Assembly (NCBI RefSeq): GCF_963678635.1
Contig: NC_087068.1
Location: forward strand, 1,924,001 to 1,984,000
Source: Symsagittifera roscoffensis
Lineage: Eukaryota > Xenacoelomorpha > Acoela > Convolutidae
Length of the DNA: 60,000 nucleotides
Direction: 5' to 3'
The notes under the pieces are model-generated. The model saw nothing but the letters and a program-made list of their open reading frames with translations. It did no database searches and was not told where the DNA came from. A program made the translations under genes and the position numbers. Of the stretch, positions 22,441-34,558 are shown one piece after another (position 1 is the first letter of the stretch; the number at the start of each line of letters is the position of its first letter).

Positions 22441-23848
22441 TTTTAATGAATTAATTCCATTTTTTCTTCTCAAAAAGGAAAGATAGTTTGCCATCTTTCT
22501 TTCCAGGAACTCAATCCCTTCCCAAAAAACACCTATGGTACTTGATAACGGCATCCAATTCGGCCTATAAACTTTAAAACTTTTTCAAGTGCATCTTTGG
22601 GTCGAATTGAAACATCTTGAGAACGCAACAATCAAAATGAATTTTTAGTCAAAACTTTTGCAAAATTTCCGGAAAATTTTAATTTTTGGCCAATTACTGA
22701 AAGAGCGCAGACAACAGTAATTATGATGTTATGATGCAGACAATAGTAATGATTGTTTTACATTTGTTCTTTAATAGAGCTCGGATTATCAGTTTGGCTA
22801 AAAAACCACTTTTTTCTGAAAATGAAACAATCAGTTTCTGGAAGGGGATGGGGTTTTGATTGTTTTAATAGCTCCATTCCGTTCAATATCTTCATCTGCT
22901 GTGCATTATATGATCACTAACAAGTCCTTGGGTATTTCAGCAGTTGTGCGAGGAGGCGGCATTGCTTGAACGAGACAAATCCACAGACCTCTGAGTAGGA
23001 ATAGCCGAGAATGAACAAATGAATGAATGAATAACTAAACTTTTCACACCATTCCACCCATCAATCAAACTCATTCACTCTTATTCACCTGACTGTTATG
23101 CAATCATGCTACTCTCATTCAGTTGTGAATCATCACTCTTCTTCACCGTCATTCAACAACGTCGAAAAAAAATAAATCTAATTCATTTTTAGTAATTATA
23201 CAGAAAAGCGATTTCAAAATACAATTGTGTTGTATCATGCGCGGCATTTATTTAAAAAAATAGTTAAATGAAATAAACTCAGATATCAATTTTCGGTTAT
23301 TTTTAGTTTTTTTATTCGGTTCCCCTTTTTTTGTTTTTATCAAGTCAATTTTTAAACTTACGAAAAATGAATTGAATTGGCATGCATTTCGCTACGGAAA
23401 AGATCGTCCTTAATCACAATTTCGAAATGACCGAAAAGTTCTTGAATAATCAACTCCCCATACTATACTTTGGTGTTGTTTTTGAAGCAAAAAGTTTTAG
23501 ATTACAGTTATTTATTTGTAAATTTTGCTTTTTATGTTAATTCGTATTCAATTTAGAATCCATTACCAAATCATGAATAAACTTCATCTGAAGTGATTTT
23601 AAGTCATTTATAATTAAGTTTGAGAGTTAAAGAGTTTTTATGTTCAAGTCTGGCCGATGCAAAATATTGTCTTCTCGTTTGACTAGTCTAACAAACACTT
23701 CGTAGAACACAACGTCAAATAACCGAGCAGTGTTGAACCATGGAATATACAGGGTCCAATCACTGGCCAAAAAAGAGGTCTAATTTCTAGTTGACAGGAT
23801 CAAATCTCAGATCAATCAGGGTCAAATCATACTTCAAACGGCTTAATT
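22441..23848. other. Intergenic AT-rich stretch
   Basis: No gene seen. A low-complexity patch rich in CATTCA/AATGA words lies at about 23000-23160. Confidence 0.5.
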
Positions 23849-24043
23849 GGGGTTTAGAAACTTAGACGACGAGCAAATTAGACGATCAGAAAATAACGGA
23901 ATTTAGACAATAACTTGCGTGCAAATTGCGTGAATTTTGTTTACAGACCTAAATTAACTTTTGGCTGAGTAAATACTGGTTGTCTGTAAATTCCGTTTCT
24001 TTACGGTCGTCTAATTTGTTTGTCGTCTAATTTCCTAGGCCCC
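23849..24043. mobile_element. 195-bp foldback MITE
   Basis: The left arm GGGGTTTAGAAACTTAGACG and onward pairs with the right arm (reverse complement GGGGCCTAGGAAATTAGACG); the inverted arms extend about 55-60 bp with mismatches. Flanks GGCTTAATT (23840-23848) and GGCCTAGTT (24044-24052) look like a 9-bp target duplication with two changes. No coding capacity. Confidence 0.75.
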
Positions 24044-24565
24044 GGCCTAGTTATTACTGTTTTTCTAAATTTAACTGTTGATAAAAAGTGAGCAAAAAAC
24101 TTTGCTCAAATTGTAACCTTCCCTTGAGAGCTGCAGTGAGTTGTTTACAGAAACCATTGGTGTCAACCCCATTTCAGTTAAAATTCAAGTTCGGTAAAAT
24201 TAGAGCAAAACAAAGCAAAGTTTGATAAATTTGTCTGCTTCTGGCGCGCAGATTGGAATGCCAATTTTCTTGTAAAAACTAACGATGCAAAGTTTTTATC
24301 GATGATATTTGGTACCTGTATTTCGTTCAAAAGATGACATTTCAATTTTGATTTTCCATACTAAAGTTGAAGTTGAATAGTAGCAATCGGATTCAGTAAA
24401 AGTTGAACCATTTCTGATTCCACGCATGAATAATTTTTTTTCTAAATGTTTTTGTAATCCGCTAATTTCAAAAAAGTCGCAAAATTCATCACAACATTTT
24501 TGATCAATCTCTAAAATTGGTTAGTGAGAGTTTGCGAAGTGTCCATGTGAGACTTGAAAAAACTA

Positions 24566-24625
24566 TTAGAAGATTGCTCGTATCAGGGCAAAGCTCTGAA
24601 TGTTACGACTGCTTTTTATTGGTTG
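24566..24625 (-). repeat. Solo end of the GTTCCGAC element
   Basis: AAGATTGCTCGTATCAGGGC, the imperfect hairpin, and TGTTACGACTGC match the hairpin end of the full copies. It lies about 50 bp from the complete copy at 24677, so it is a remnant of an earlier neighbouring insertion. Confidence 0.65.
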
Positions 24626-24676
24626 CGATTAATTCAGGTTAGGTGATATTATTCGAAAAGTGGCCGTTATATAAAA

Positions 24677-25163
24677 AGACTGCTCGTATCAGGGCGAGGC
24701 CCTGATTGTTCCGACTGCCTTTTAAGGTCTATGTAGCACTAATAACACGAAAAAATAAATGTAAAAAAAAAATTTTAATTTGACATTTTTGCTGAAAGCA
24801 TCCCCCACTCGCCATGTAAAATACAAAGTGATAGATTTTGCTCCTAGTACCAAATCAATTATGGCAAATATGCTTCCTTCAACCAATTTGGAACGATTTC
24901 TAAGACGAATTAAATCTCATTTAATCGCGCGTTAACTGTCCCAAATTGGCCAAAATGGCAATCTTTAAACCCCCATAACTATACAAAAAACGATCACAGG
25001 TAAAATATTTTTTCACATTTAAGCTATGGACAACAATAGTTTTTTAGTTATATATTTAAAAAATCCCGTCAAAATGGCTAGATACAGAGTCGAAATTTGT
25101 CTGAAGAAAAAAAAACACCCCGAGCACAAATATTTCGTTACTTTCGTTACGAAAGTCGGAACA
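24677..25163 (-). mobile_element. GTTCCGAC element, copy 2, inverted
   Basis: The reverse complement of the copy at 1507-2046. It opens with the hairpin (CTCGTATCAGGGCGAGGCCC), then TTGTTCCGACTGCC. The core contains AATCGCGCGTTAACTGTCCC, and it closes with CGAAAGTCGGAACA. The open frame over its right end is incidental. Confidence 0.8.
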
Positions 25164-26632
25164 ATAAATCAAACTGAACTAAAGACTCATCTGTCCGAGA
25201 AATTTGAACAAAAATCAGGACAATCTTCGACCAACAAGATCCAATTGAGTATCGGTTTGATTAAAGCGTGTTACTCTAGTGAACGAAATTAAGCGAAAAT
25301 AGAATTTTTAGTCTTTAGATGTCTATTTGCTGGACACATCCCTTTGGATTTTGAACATTCCTATATAGACCGCGAACAAAACATTTTCAGAAACTATGTA
25401 CGCACAAAGCAATAATTAATTTAAAACTTAATAGGTTAATCTAGCTTTAAAATGACAATTTTTGCCTTCTGTATCAAGTTTTGGGTATTGTTTGTAGAAA
25501 TAGTCAGCTTAAGCAAAGTTATCACATTGAACAGTTAAATTTTCTGGCTGAGAAAGTTTCACTTTTCGAAAAAAGTTTTTTTTTAGATTTTGATTGTTCG
25601 AAAAACAGTTGACTCCGCCAATTGAATTTCTACAGGATGTAGAAAATGGTGTTTTTAGACCCGGAATAAACTTTCATAGGCAGAAGCTGACAGAATTTAT
25701 AACTGAGAAAATTTTTTCTGGGTGGATGTATCAATTTGATTGAAATTGGAAATTTGTTGTCTTAAGTGGTTCTTGAAAACAAGCAACTTATAATTGGCGT
25801 AGAGCAAAAAAAATCTCATTTTGGAATCAATGCGGCGGGTGAAGAATTAATTACATAAGTGAAGTGCTCGTTTGCCATTATTGTTGCCGTTGATAAAAAA
25901 AAGACGAATGTTTGGTAGATCTTCGACTAAATTTAGAATCAGATGTCAAAATTAACTGCAAAAGATATGTTGTATAATTTCTGTTGTAAAAATTTATGTT
26001 GTAAAATTTTCCAGTTTAACCAAAAACTGCGACATTGATACAAGAATTCCTATTATAGCAAAAGTGCTGATAAATTCATAGAAAACAAAACATTGTGAAT
26101 TTTTTTTAGCATTTAAGCAGTATGTTATTTTTTAGGATAATCCGATTGGTATGAATTTGTATGACCAGATTTTCCAAAAAATGTTTGAGACGTTTGAATT
26201 TAGCTTTATAATAATCATAATAATAATAATAATGGGATTTAGAGACTAAAGTCTCGACTGACTTTGCATTTGTCTTTGCATTTGTCCAAAAAGAATAATT
26301 ACCATGCATTTCATCGAGATAGAAAAACCCATTGAACAATTTGAAAAATTTTAATATAAGACCTGCAGTTAGAAATTCGTCATTTAAATTAATGCATTGA
26401 ATTTCACACAGAAATAAAAAACTGAAAATGGGCTTTTGTAACTTGTTTTTGTGACAATTTCAAGTTTATCTTATCATATAAAAAACGAATTCTTTCCTCG
26501 CACATAAAATTCATTACGTTTTTTCTTTTTTTATGGGTTAAACTTTGTTCTTTTTTCCTCGAAATAATTTTTCTTATAAATCGGTAAAAAAAAGAAGTTG
26601 ATTCTCTTAATGAATAAATATTTTGGAGCAGC
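25164..26632. other. Intergenic AT-rich stretch
   Basis: No gene recognised. An (AAT)n microsatellite sits at about 26206-26236. Confidence 0.5.
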
Positions 26633-26700
26633 TGCACACTTAGTGTAGTGGTAAAGCGAATGCTTGAAGTTCGAAATAACTTGCCTTTAAGTCCTCTGTT
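26633..26700 (+). repeat. tRNA-like (SINE-type) fragment
   Basis: TTAGTGTAGTGGTAAAGC resembles a pol III A box and CTTTAAGTCC a degenerate B box about 35 bp downstream. The cloverleaf does not close, so I call it tRNA-derived rather than a working tRNA. Confidence 0.35.
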
Positions 26701-29450
26701 CCGGTCTACTGAGTGCTTCAGCTAAATCAAGAAACAACCTCAAAATCGTTTCGTAGTATTCAAAATGGTTCACAAAAGAAAGGAAAACGTTGTTAAAAAA
26801 GGACTTCAAAAACAGTGCCTTCTGTGATATCATACCCGAATTTTTCATTGTTACAGAAAACAGCAGCTGTAATAAACATTTTATTTTAAGCGTTTGAAAA
26901 AGGCAACGTAAACGATTAAGCACAATTAATATCGTTATATAAACGTCATAATAAACGCCGTCTGAAACGGAAGCGACTGACAGACACATGGTCCATTGTC
27001 GTGATAGAAAACCATAGAACTCCATATCAAGGTGAACTGGATATCACATCAGTGCTGAGGTATGCCATGGTGCCCTAAATGAGCGCGACCGAATAACTGG
27101 AACGACTTAGCACCAGAGCTCACAAGAAACTTAGCGCGACCGAGAATTCTGGCGCAATATTGCGGCCCTGATTTTGAACGACTGCGAAATTCTTTGAGTG
27201 CGACCCAACTTCGCGCGACCCACAAAGATAAATCAAGCTTTTGAGCAACTGAAAGTCTTCGGTGGGACTTTGCGCAACGGAAAAAGAAGCAAACGAACCA
27301 AAAGAAGCGAAGCGAGTCAAACCAAACGAAATAAAAGCTGAAAAAAGTAATCTGCAATTGTATCAAGACTCGACAGGTAGAATTAACAGATTCAGGGAAA
27401 AAAACGTCTCAATTTGTCACAGATAGGTGAGTTGAATGGTGGAACATTAAATCGACGACTTCGAAGACCAATTTGGATGCAGTTTTTGGCAAAGTTTTGT
27501 GCTAGTAGACTTTATGTCAGGAAAAAAATACCACATCAAAAGCTTGCATGACTAAAAATACCGTACCAAAAGAGCCCATGTAAAAAACGCCTATTCCATA
27601 ATATCCCATGCCAATTTAAAAAATCCCATGAACAAAAGCGATGATCGAAGTTTAAGCAGAAATAAATCTTGAGTGATGATACCTCAATTAGGTTCATGCT
27701 AATAATGAACATCGCAAATCTAAGATAACCCAATTCAAATCGGACTCATTTTTTGATTCAACATACTGCCAGCGTGTGTTTAATTTAGCGTTATTTTGAT
27801 ATTGAATAAATTATCATTATCGATACCAAAAAAAGTTGATCAACTATTAAATAAAAGGAAAATAATTTTACTCTTCTTAAAATGAATTAAGAAGAAAACT
27901 GTTAAAACCATTTTTTAAAGCTCAATTTTCAAGCTTCAAAAACTAGTTATGCTTGATAGGTGTAAGCAGAATAACCAAAAAAGGATTGTATCGAAAAGTT
28001 AAGCAGAAATAGCTTCTCATCGATATAGAGTAAACAGGAAGAGACATCATGAGGAAATAGCTGAATAAAAATTAGGAGATTTTTTTCTGTTGCTGTCTCA
28101 TTTGCGATCGGTGAGCAGAAATTATTATTTAAGCAGGCATCATTTACAGAAAAAAAGTGAACGGTTCAAAAATAGATATTTGTTTAGTTGAAAATGATCT
28201 AATTTTTCTCCAATCGTATTGTGATTGCAACCAAAAGCAATAATTTTCGCTGGCATCCTGGAAATGCTCTTTCATGGTTTTACCTCTTTCAAGCCGTCAA
28301 GCGTGGCAATTATTTTCCACAAATTCTTTTAGTCAAAACAAGTATCACTGACATATTCCAAATGAAAGTTTTGTAGAAGTCCATTAATTTATACCACACA
28401 TTTTTGGAAGACATTAACTAAAGTTTTAGTAGTAATAAAAACATTAAACTATATACTTCAAAACTGGAAAAAGGTGTAGATACTCCTTTCTTTTTGTTTG
28501 TTTTTGTTACTCTTTTTTTGAAAATAGCACTCTGCTATACCTTTATCACTAAATCTCCAAGATTTTGTCTCTTGCTATTTGCACCAAACCCCGCATAGAA
28601 GATACCGACACCATTTTTTCATATTGTTTGATCTCGTGCTTTTCCCAAGTGCTATTAGAAAAAAACTGTATCAGGATTTTACGCAAAATCAAGTACAAAA
28701 AGTAACTTTCAGTTGTAATCGAGTCATGTATCAAATTTTTCAGTCGTAATGCAAACGAATTTTATTTAAAAAAAGTTAAAGTAATTCACTGGGTGTCAAA
28801 AAAATGAGTGCTTTATTGACGATTTAGAATAAAAGAAAACTTGTCATATGGAATCGATTGGACTGAGGCTCACAAAAATTTTTCCGTTCGTCATTGACCT
28901 TATAAGTTTTTTCTTTGGTAATTTTCATCCGACAGGCAAAAACAACAAATGGAGAAAAATAAACCTTCTTTTATCAAACTTTTATTAGTTTTTTGTCAGG
29001 AAAAATTTTTCATGATACTGCTTGTTCTACTATATCATTGACAATTAATAGGGCTGAAATACTGATGCAAAACAATTAAAATCATTTAACTTGTTTAATA
29101 TCAAACAACAAATATACGCAAAAAGGCGAAGCGGAGCTTTGCATCACTTGTGATACAGCACAAACATAAAAATATATTGGATACCAAATTAAATGAAAAA
29201 TAGTGGAAAAATAAGTATTTCAGAACTTTCGTTTGTCTCGATGAGAAATGGTTTTATGCAAAAGAGATGAATAATAACGTAACAACGGAACAAAAATTTG
29301 AAGCGGAAACAAGCCGAAAATTTTTCAGCAAACATTAGTTCAGTCAAAAAAACGGAGCAATTTCCCCTATAACTACAAGGAACAAAAGTCCGGCAATTCA
29401 TTTGTTGGCGGAAAAAATCCAATTTCATACATGCTGAAAAAACATGGTCC
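26701..29450. other. Intergenic stretch, no gene supported
   Basis: About 27080-27230 repeats the word GCGCGACC or GTGCGACCC five times and is GC-richer than its surroundings. About 28670-28740 shares CAAAATCAAGTAC and a CAGT.GTAATCGAG block with repeat family C. Open frames here look random (composition, no motifs). Confidence 0.45.
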
Positions 29451-29454
29451 GACC

Positions 29455-29522
29455 GGGACTTGAACACCAGACCTTAGGATGCCAAGGCGACCACCTTACT
29501 TCTAGGCCAAGAGGGAACGAGG
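29455..29522 (-). repeat. tRNA-like (SINE-type) fragment
   Basis: On the minus strand, TTGGCCTAGAAGTAAGG fits an A box and TGTTCAAGTCCC a B box at tRNA spacing. The T stem and anticodon stem do not pair fully, so a tRNA pseudogene or SINE head is more likely than a functional tRNA. Confidence 0.45.
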
Positions 29523-29999
29523 CTGTAAATTATTCAGGTGCAATCATAAAGCAGGCAAGAAAACGGGAGTGTTTTAAGAAAATTTATCTACGGAAAAAAT
29601 CTAGTGCCCGATAATGAAAAAAGCTATGTAATTGTTCGTTAAAAAACGCCAGATTTTTGGTTCTTTGGCGCGCCTCAGTTTCCAGTATAAGAGGATTTAA
29701 AAAACTTCTTTCAACACCAGCGCTGTGATATCTAGTGTTGTCAAAGACTTTGCCGAGCTGAACATGATTCACAACAGCCCTGATTTTAAAATTTTTGAAG
29801 GATTCAAAGTCCAATTTGTCATAAACAATTCAGGTTACTAATTTTTAACTTGAATGTCAATATGAAACACTGCTGTTTAAAAGATCACTCTTTTTTGATG
29901 CATTTGACATTGCGGTTTGTCATTAAAGCGATCTAATTAAAGAAATAACTGCATTTGCAAAGTGGAAAACAAATATTAAACAATTATTGGTAGTATGAT

Positions 30000-30475
30000 G
30001 CACATCGCACGGAACAGAGACATAGAGAGATTGTTAGACAAATGGGGAGAAATGTGTTATGGCGCTGGATGGTGGCCATTTTGTATCAGATGCGAGCTTC
30101 CGATCGATGCGGATTTTTTTTGAAGACGACACGAGAAACGAAACAATTCACTATCTACCCATAATACGCGCACTTAACAAAATCCCACTAAATAGTTCTC
30201 TCAATTTTGAGAAGATTTCACCCTATACAACTGAATTTCATGAATGCACAGCTGTCTATCGGAAGTTTCTGAGAGGACTGCATATTCGTCATTTCTCAAA
30301 TACCCATATTTGCTTTATGGCGAGTCAGAAGATAAAGTCAACCTGGAAACAGATATTGCGCTGGTTAGAAAATGTGGCTGGTCTTACAGACTTGTGTACT
30401 ACCCTGAGTCATGGGCGCCCTTTTCATCAATCAAGAAAGTGAAGAAGAGAGTCGGCACTTGAAGAGTTGAGCTCA
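30000..30475 (+). pseudogene. Decayed coding-like segment of unknown origin
   Basis: Three overlapping plus-strand frames hand over along this segment: MHIARNRDIERLLDKWGEMC up to about 30120, then a frame with FFEDDTRNETIHYLP, then from 30244 a frame with YPYLLYGESEDKV and GWSYRLVYYPESW. The shifts and stop codons suggest a frameshifted old gene or transposon piece. I do not recognise the family. It lies 1 kb before the copia relic but shows no copia motif. Confidence 0.35.
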
Positions 30476-31486
30476 AAGGTGCTCAGTCCTTTAGCTGCTG
30501 AGTGCAACAATCTCTACATTTGCACAATCTGTACATTTGCCAGTTTGCAGTGACATCTTGTCAAGATATTACATTTTTTCAAAATCGTTACAATTGTTCA
30601 AGAAAACATAAGGAAACAAACAAAGGAAATGAATAAAATGAAAGAATAATTGGACGAGAAACCGAATCAACCGGATTGATCTTAAGAAACATCTTTTCCC
30701 AAACTACAACCGTATCTTGTAACACTGATTCATACCTAAGCTTTCGAACAACTAAGTCGAACAAAGTTCAAATTAAAGTGGATGCGTTTCAACGGTCTCG
30801 AATTTCTTGATCAAAAAATTGCAATAGATATGATCAAACAAGTTTTTAGCTTTTTTGGCCAAAAATCTGATTGTTTCGACTGCAAAAAAAAAACAATTTT
30901 CAATTTTCTAAGCTCTTCAAACAAAGAAACTGAAAATATTTTTACTCGGGTCGCTCGAGTTAACGTCCATAGAATAAAGCGCTTATCATACAATTTCATA
31001 TCTAGAGTCCACAGAAAAAATGCCTATCATATAATTTTTATAGAATAAAGTTATATACATATAACTTTAATCTATAAAAATTGTATGATAAGCATTTTTT
31101 CCATCAAAACTTTTTTGAAAAATATCTTAAATTAGATTAGAACTCAAATAATTTTACTAGTGGCAGTTTTGGTTACATGAGAGCAACTTTGGCATCATAA
31201 TTTATAGTTATCAATAAAGTTTCCAGTTTTTGTGCTATAAATTGATGAAGCAAACAATTAATTATACATAGAAGAAAAACTTTAGAATCAAGTGGTATAG
31301 TGGAAAAGGCGTCAATGAAGGCATGGTAGGCTCAATGAAGGCCATAGCGAAGCAAGCAAAAACCTACATTCTAGCTACAGTGTTTCAATTTTTCCGTTAC
31401 TCGTTCACTCTGATTAACACATTTTGGGTGTCTGCAAAGCGAGCTAATTAAAATATTAACCAAAATATTGAACGTTTGACTAGGCT

Positions 31487-31830
31487 GGAGACCTTAATGA
31501 TAAAAGATCAACTACTGGCTACAGTTTTCATTTGCGGGACACAGAGACAGCTAAAGAGTTAAGACGCAAACATCTGGAAGGATATCGACAAGTGAAGCTG
31601 AATACCAGTCATTTAATCCGGATGTTCAACAAACTCCCTAATTGCGATCAGACATAAATGAAATAGGTGTAATGAGTGACGGGCCAAGATTTATCAACGA
31701 ATACAAACAAAACTGCATCAAAAACTGCCCAAAAAACTGTGATATAGAAACAAACGAAGCACATCAAAGTATCACATTCTTTGAGAGCGAGTTAAAAGTG
31801 GGAAAATTCAAACCAGTAAAGCCCTAGTGA
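31487..31830 (+). pseudogene. Relic of a Ty1/copia-type retrotransposon, RNase H part
   Basis: Copia polyproteins end in an RNase H with the ordered motifs S-T-x-G-Y, then S-x-x-E-A-E-Y, then D-N-Q-x-x-I, then T-K-H-I. Here STTGYSFHL is at 31508-31534, STSEAEY at 31585-31605 in another frame, a NEYKQNCI match near 31705, and KQTKHIKV at 31748-31771 in a third frame. Order and spacing fit, with about three frameshifts and internal stops. No LTR or reverse transcriptase was seen nearby. Dead. Confidence 0.65.
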
Positions 31831-32417
31831 GAAACTTGAATGCTTTCTACAGGTACACGAAAGCCCTCACCAAGGCTAAAGGGCATCAAAATCATCAAAC
31901 ACCGATAGGTTGAAGCCTGGCCTTTTTTAAAATTATTTCGATCTGAAGGGGGTCGTTGAGGTCGAACAATCACTTGATGCGACGCTAGCAAAAACTAGAC
32001 CAACTAATTAAAGGTCAAATAGACATAACTGATATAAATCAGGCAAGGTATTTTGGTGATCATAAATTAAGTCGGTAATTTTTTTTCAGGATTTTTAACT
32101 AACCTATCTTCTTCAATCTCTAGTTTCTCTATGCTACGCTGAAATTTCAGTTTTTTTCATATTGTCAAACTATTCGTGTTTTCTTTTCGTGGGCTATCAT
32201 AAAAACTAGAAGCTGATTCGAAGTAATAATTTCTAAACAAACTTTTTTCAAATTTTTCAACTCTCAAGCTGGCTCTGATTCTATGCTTCAAAAATGTTGC
32301 TTCTAGAACTTACTTAAAGTTTATTGCTAGCTTAACTCTTACTTCTGGAAAACTTTCCAATTATTCGTGGTAATTGTTTCTGCAAGCTAATGAGACGAAA
32401 ATCCATTCAGACAGGTT

Positions 32418-32654
32418 TGTAGTACTACGGTTGCAGTAACGTTGAGATTAAACATAGTCTTTGCAACAGCAATTGCAGTTATTTACATTATTGACGCTAT
32501 GTAATTTTGCTATCTATATTGTTGTCTAATAATTGAAAAGGTCATAGCTGCTCGTATGAAATAATGCATTATTCATACAGTTCGCTACACTCGTGTATGG
32601 TATTAAGCAAGTCGATTTAAGTTAAAACAAAGTAAACTAAAACATTAAATTTCG
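32418..32654 (+). repeat. 5' LTR
   Basis: It aligns end to end with the 3' LTR; shared blocks include ATTGACGCTATGTAATTTTG, AAGGTCATAG and TTAAATTTCG. The two differ at many positions (I estimate 15-20 percent by eye), implying an old insertion. No clear target duplication was found. Confidence 0.85.
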
Positions 32655-32808
32655 AGAAAAAAACGGTTTGTGCAGAAGAATCCGCACGAGGAAGTTTCGA
32701 AAACGGAATTCAAAGAAAAGGTAGCTTTAACAGGGTATTACATATGAAAGATACGAGACTCTGGAAGCGTTCCACACCGCATTAACTTCATAAGCAGCCA
32801 AGCCAGCT

Positions 32809-33250
32809 TTGGGAGCACTAGAAGACGAGTTGGTACGAGATTTATTTATCTCAATGATGCGGAACTCTGCTCTTCAAGACACGTTAATTTTTGAAACATT
32901 AACTTCAGGAAGTACTGAAGCGGGCATTAAAATTCGAACAAAGCAAGCAAACAACACAGGCGTTTCTGAAGTCAAAACGCAGGTGCTGCATCGGCAATAC
33001 AACAATCGGGGTCCCAAATTACAATCAAACAAGAGCCAATTTTGGCCGTGGGAAATACTTGCCAGCTAAACAAAAGATCAAATCGTGATCAATTTCGGAA
33101 AACGAAACAAAAGTTTAACACAGAAAAGAAACCATGCAACAGGCGCGCAAGACCCTTCATTGAAAGTGAATTGGAAAATTGCCCAAAAATGTCAAAATCG
33201 TGCAAAAACTGTAATAAACCGAACCATTTCGCACAGTCGGCTTATTGATA
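32809..33250 (+). pseudogene. Gag remnant of the LTR element
   Basis: An open piece from 32809 (MGALEDELVRDLFISMM) and an overlapping one ending in SKSCKNCNKPNHF, a C-x2-C-x4-H nucleocapsid knuckle in which the final Cys is replaced by Tyr. Frames do not join without shifts. Confidence 0.6.
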
Positions 33251-33914
33251 CAACAACGCTCGACCCAAACGAAAAAATTGTAGATTTTCTGAGCATCAAA
33301 TTGAAACAGATACACGTATTAGGACCAGGCACGGTTGCTATACAAACAAAACGTTCCAAAACGAGCAAAGCTCGACCGGAACGAAAACGTTCTAAACTCA
33401 CGACTCTAAAATTTGCAACAAAACAGTTCATAAAAATTCTCTAGTTCATTTCAGTCGGTTAACTCAATGAAGCAAAAGTTATTCAAAAAGAGATGGAAAG
33501 CAAAAAATCACAGAATGAAAGGAAAACAGTCAGAATCGAAATGAAGAAAAAGTCACAAGAAGACGAACTTGTTGTCTTTTTGGGACTTAATCAGCCAAGA
33601 TACAGAACACCGTCCTGGGAATCTACTAGAGCTGGAATTAATTGCAGAAGTTAAGACAGACAGCCCAAAGAACAGCGATGACAGTGCTGAGACAGGAGCG
33701 AGAGCAATAACCGAAATGGATTTAACTGCGCAGGACAACCACTGCAGTAGAGGTTAGTGTTGTACAACAAACTAAAAAGGTGAGCCACAATTCTAGGAAG
33801 GAGGACTTTAAGAAGACAGAAAGGCTCGGAGACGTCGGACGCATTAGTTTATCAAAAAACTGTTCATTAAGAAATTGCTGGCGGAGCTAATTGTCGAGAT
33901 TGTATGAATGGACT

Positions 33915-34520
33915 GACTACGACGTGTCATTGAAAGAACTGTCAGTCATCGACGCCTGCATGCTGGTCGAAAATCGGTAAACATTTTCGGGACAAATTAG
34001 ACCCGCCGTAATCAAGCCAATTCGTCAAGGTCATCTGGGGTAGGAGGCCATGCTTGACGTCTCAAACTATTTTTGGTGGCCTCACATGCACAAAGACATC
34101 ATTAGTTTAGCGGAAGAGTGTAGAAAAGGCACTAGATATGTTAAGAATGATAAATAGGTCATTCCAAAACGTTGTGCTAAAGCCCTTCCGCTGCTCACGC
34201 AGCCGTTCCAAGAAGTCTAATTGGACAACGCAGGCCTTTTAGAAGGTCAAAGAGAGAAAAAATATAGCTGCTAAAAGCAATCGATTGATACTCAGTGAAA
34301 GTTACAATGTGGGCATTCATTGTGTTTAGTAGAAAGAACAATCCAGACGATAAAAGAAGACTCGGTGTCATGTTGTTGGAAAAACGTAACGTCAATAAAA
34401 CTCTGCCTTAGTACAAAAACTCGCGACATGAGATCGACAAAAAAACAACCATTCAACAATCACCATTTGAAGCAAGTTTTGGTCCACTCCCAAGAAATGA
34501 ATTTGAGTTCATGAAGGATA
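33915..34520 (+). pseudogene. Integrase remnant of the LTR element
   Basis: In order: a linker ending IRQGHLG, the zinc-binding region HMHKDIISLAEEC (the second Cys of the pair is Gly), a TQPFQEV core start near 34197, VERTIQTIKE near 34329, and SPFEASFGPLP near 34465. Several in-frame stops. This order is characteristic of Ty3/gypsy integrases. Confidence 0.65.
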
Positions 34521-34558
34521 AATTCTTATGAAATTCTGAACGTTTAGATAAACAGCAT

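Noticed and set aside
25026-25292. 88-codon open frame with many Lys
   Set aside because: Its first half is the end of the inverted GTTCCGAC element; no coding signature.
31642-31827. Cys-rich peptide (NCIKNCPKNCDIE) resembling a DEG/ENaC channel extracellular motif
   Set aside because: The same bases in a shifted frame give the copia RNase H motif TKHI in correct order with neighbouring motifs; the cysteine pattern is a frame artefact.
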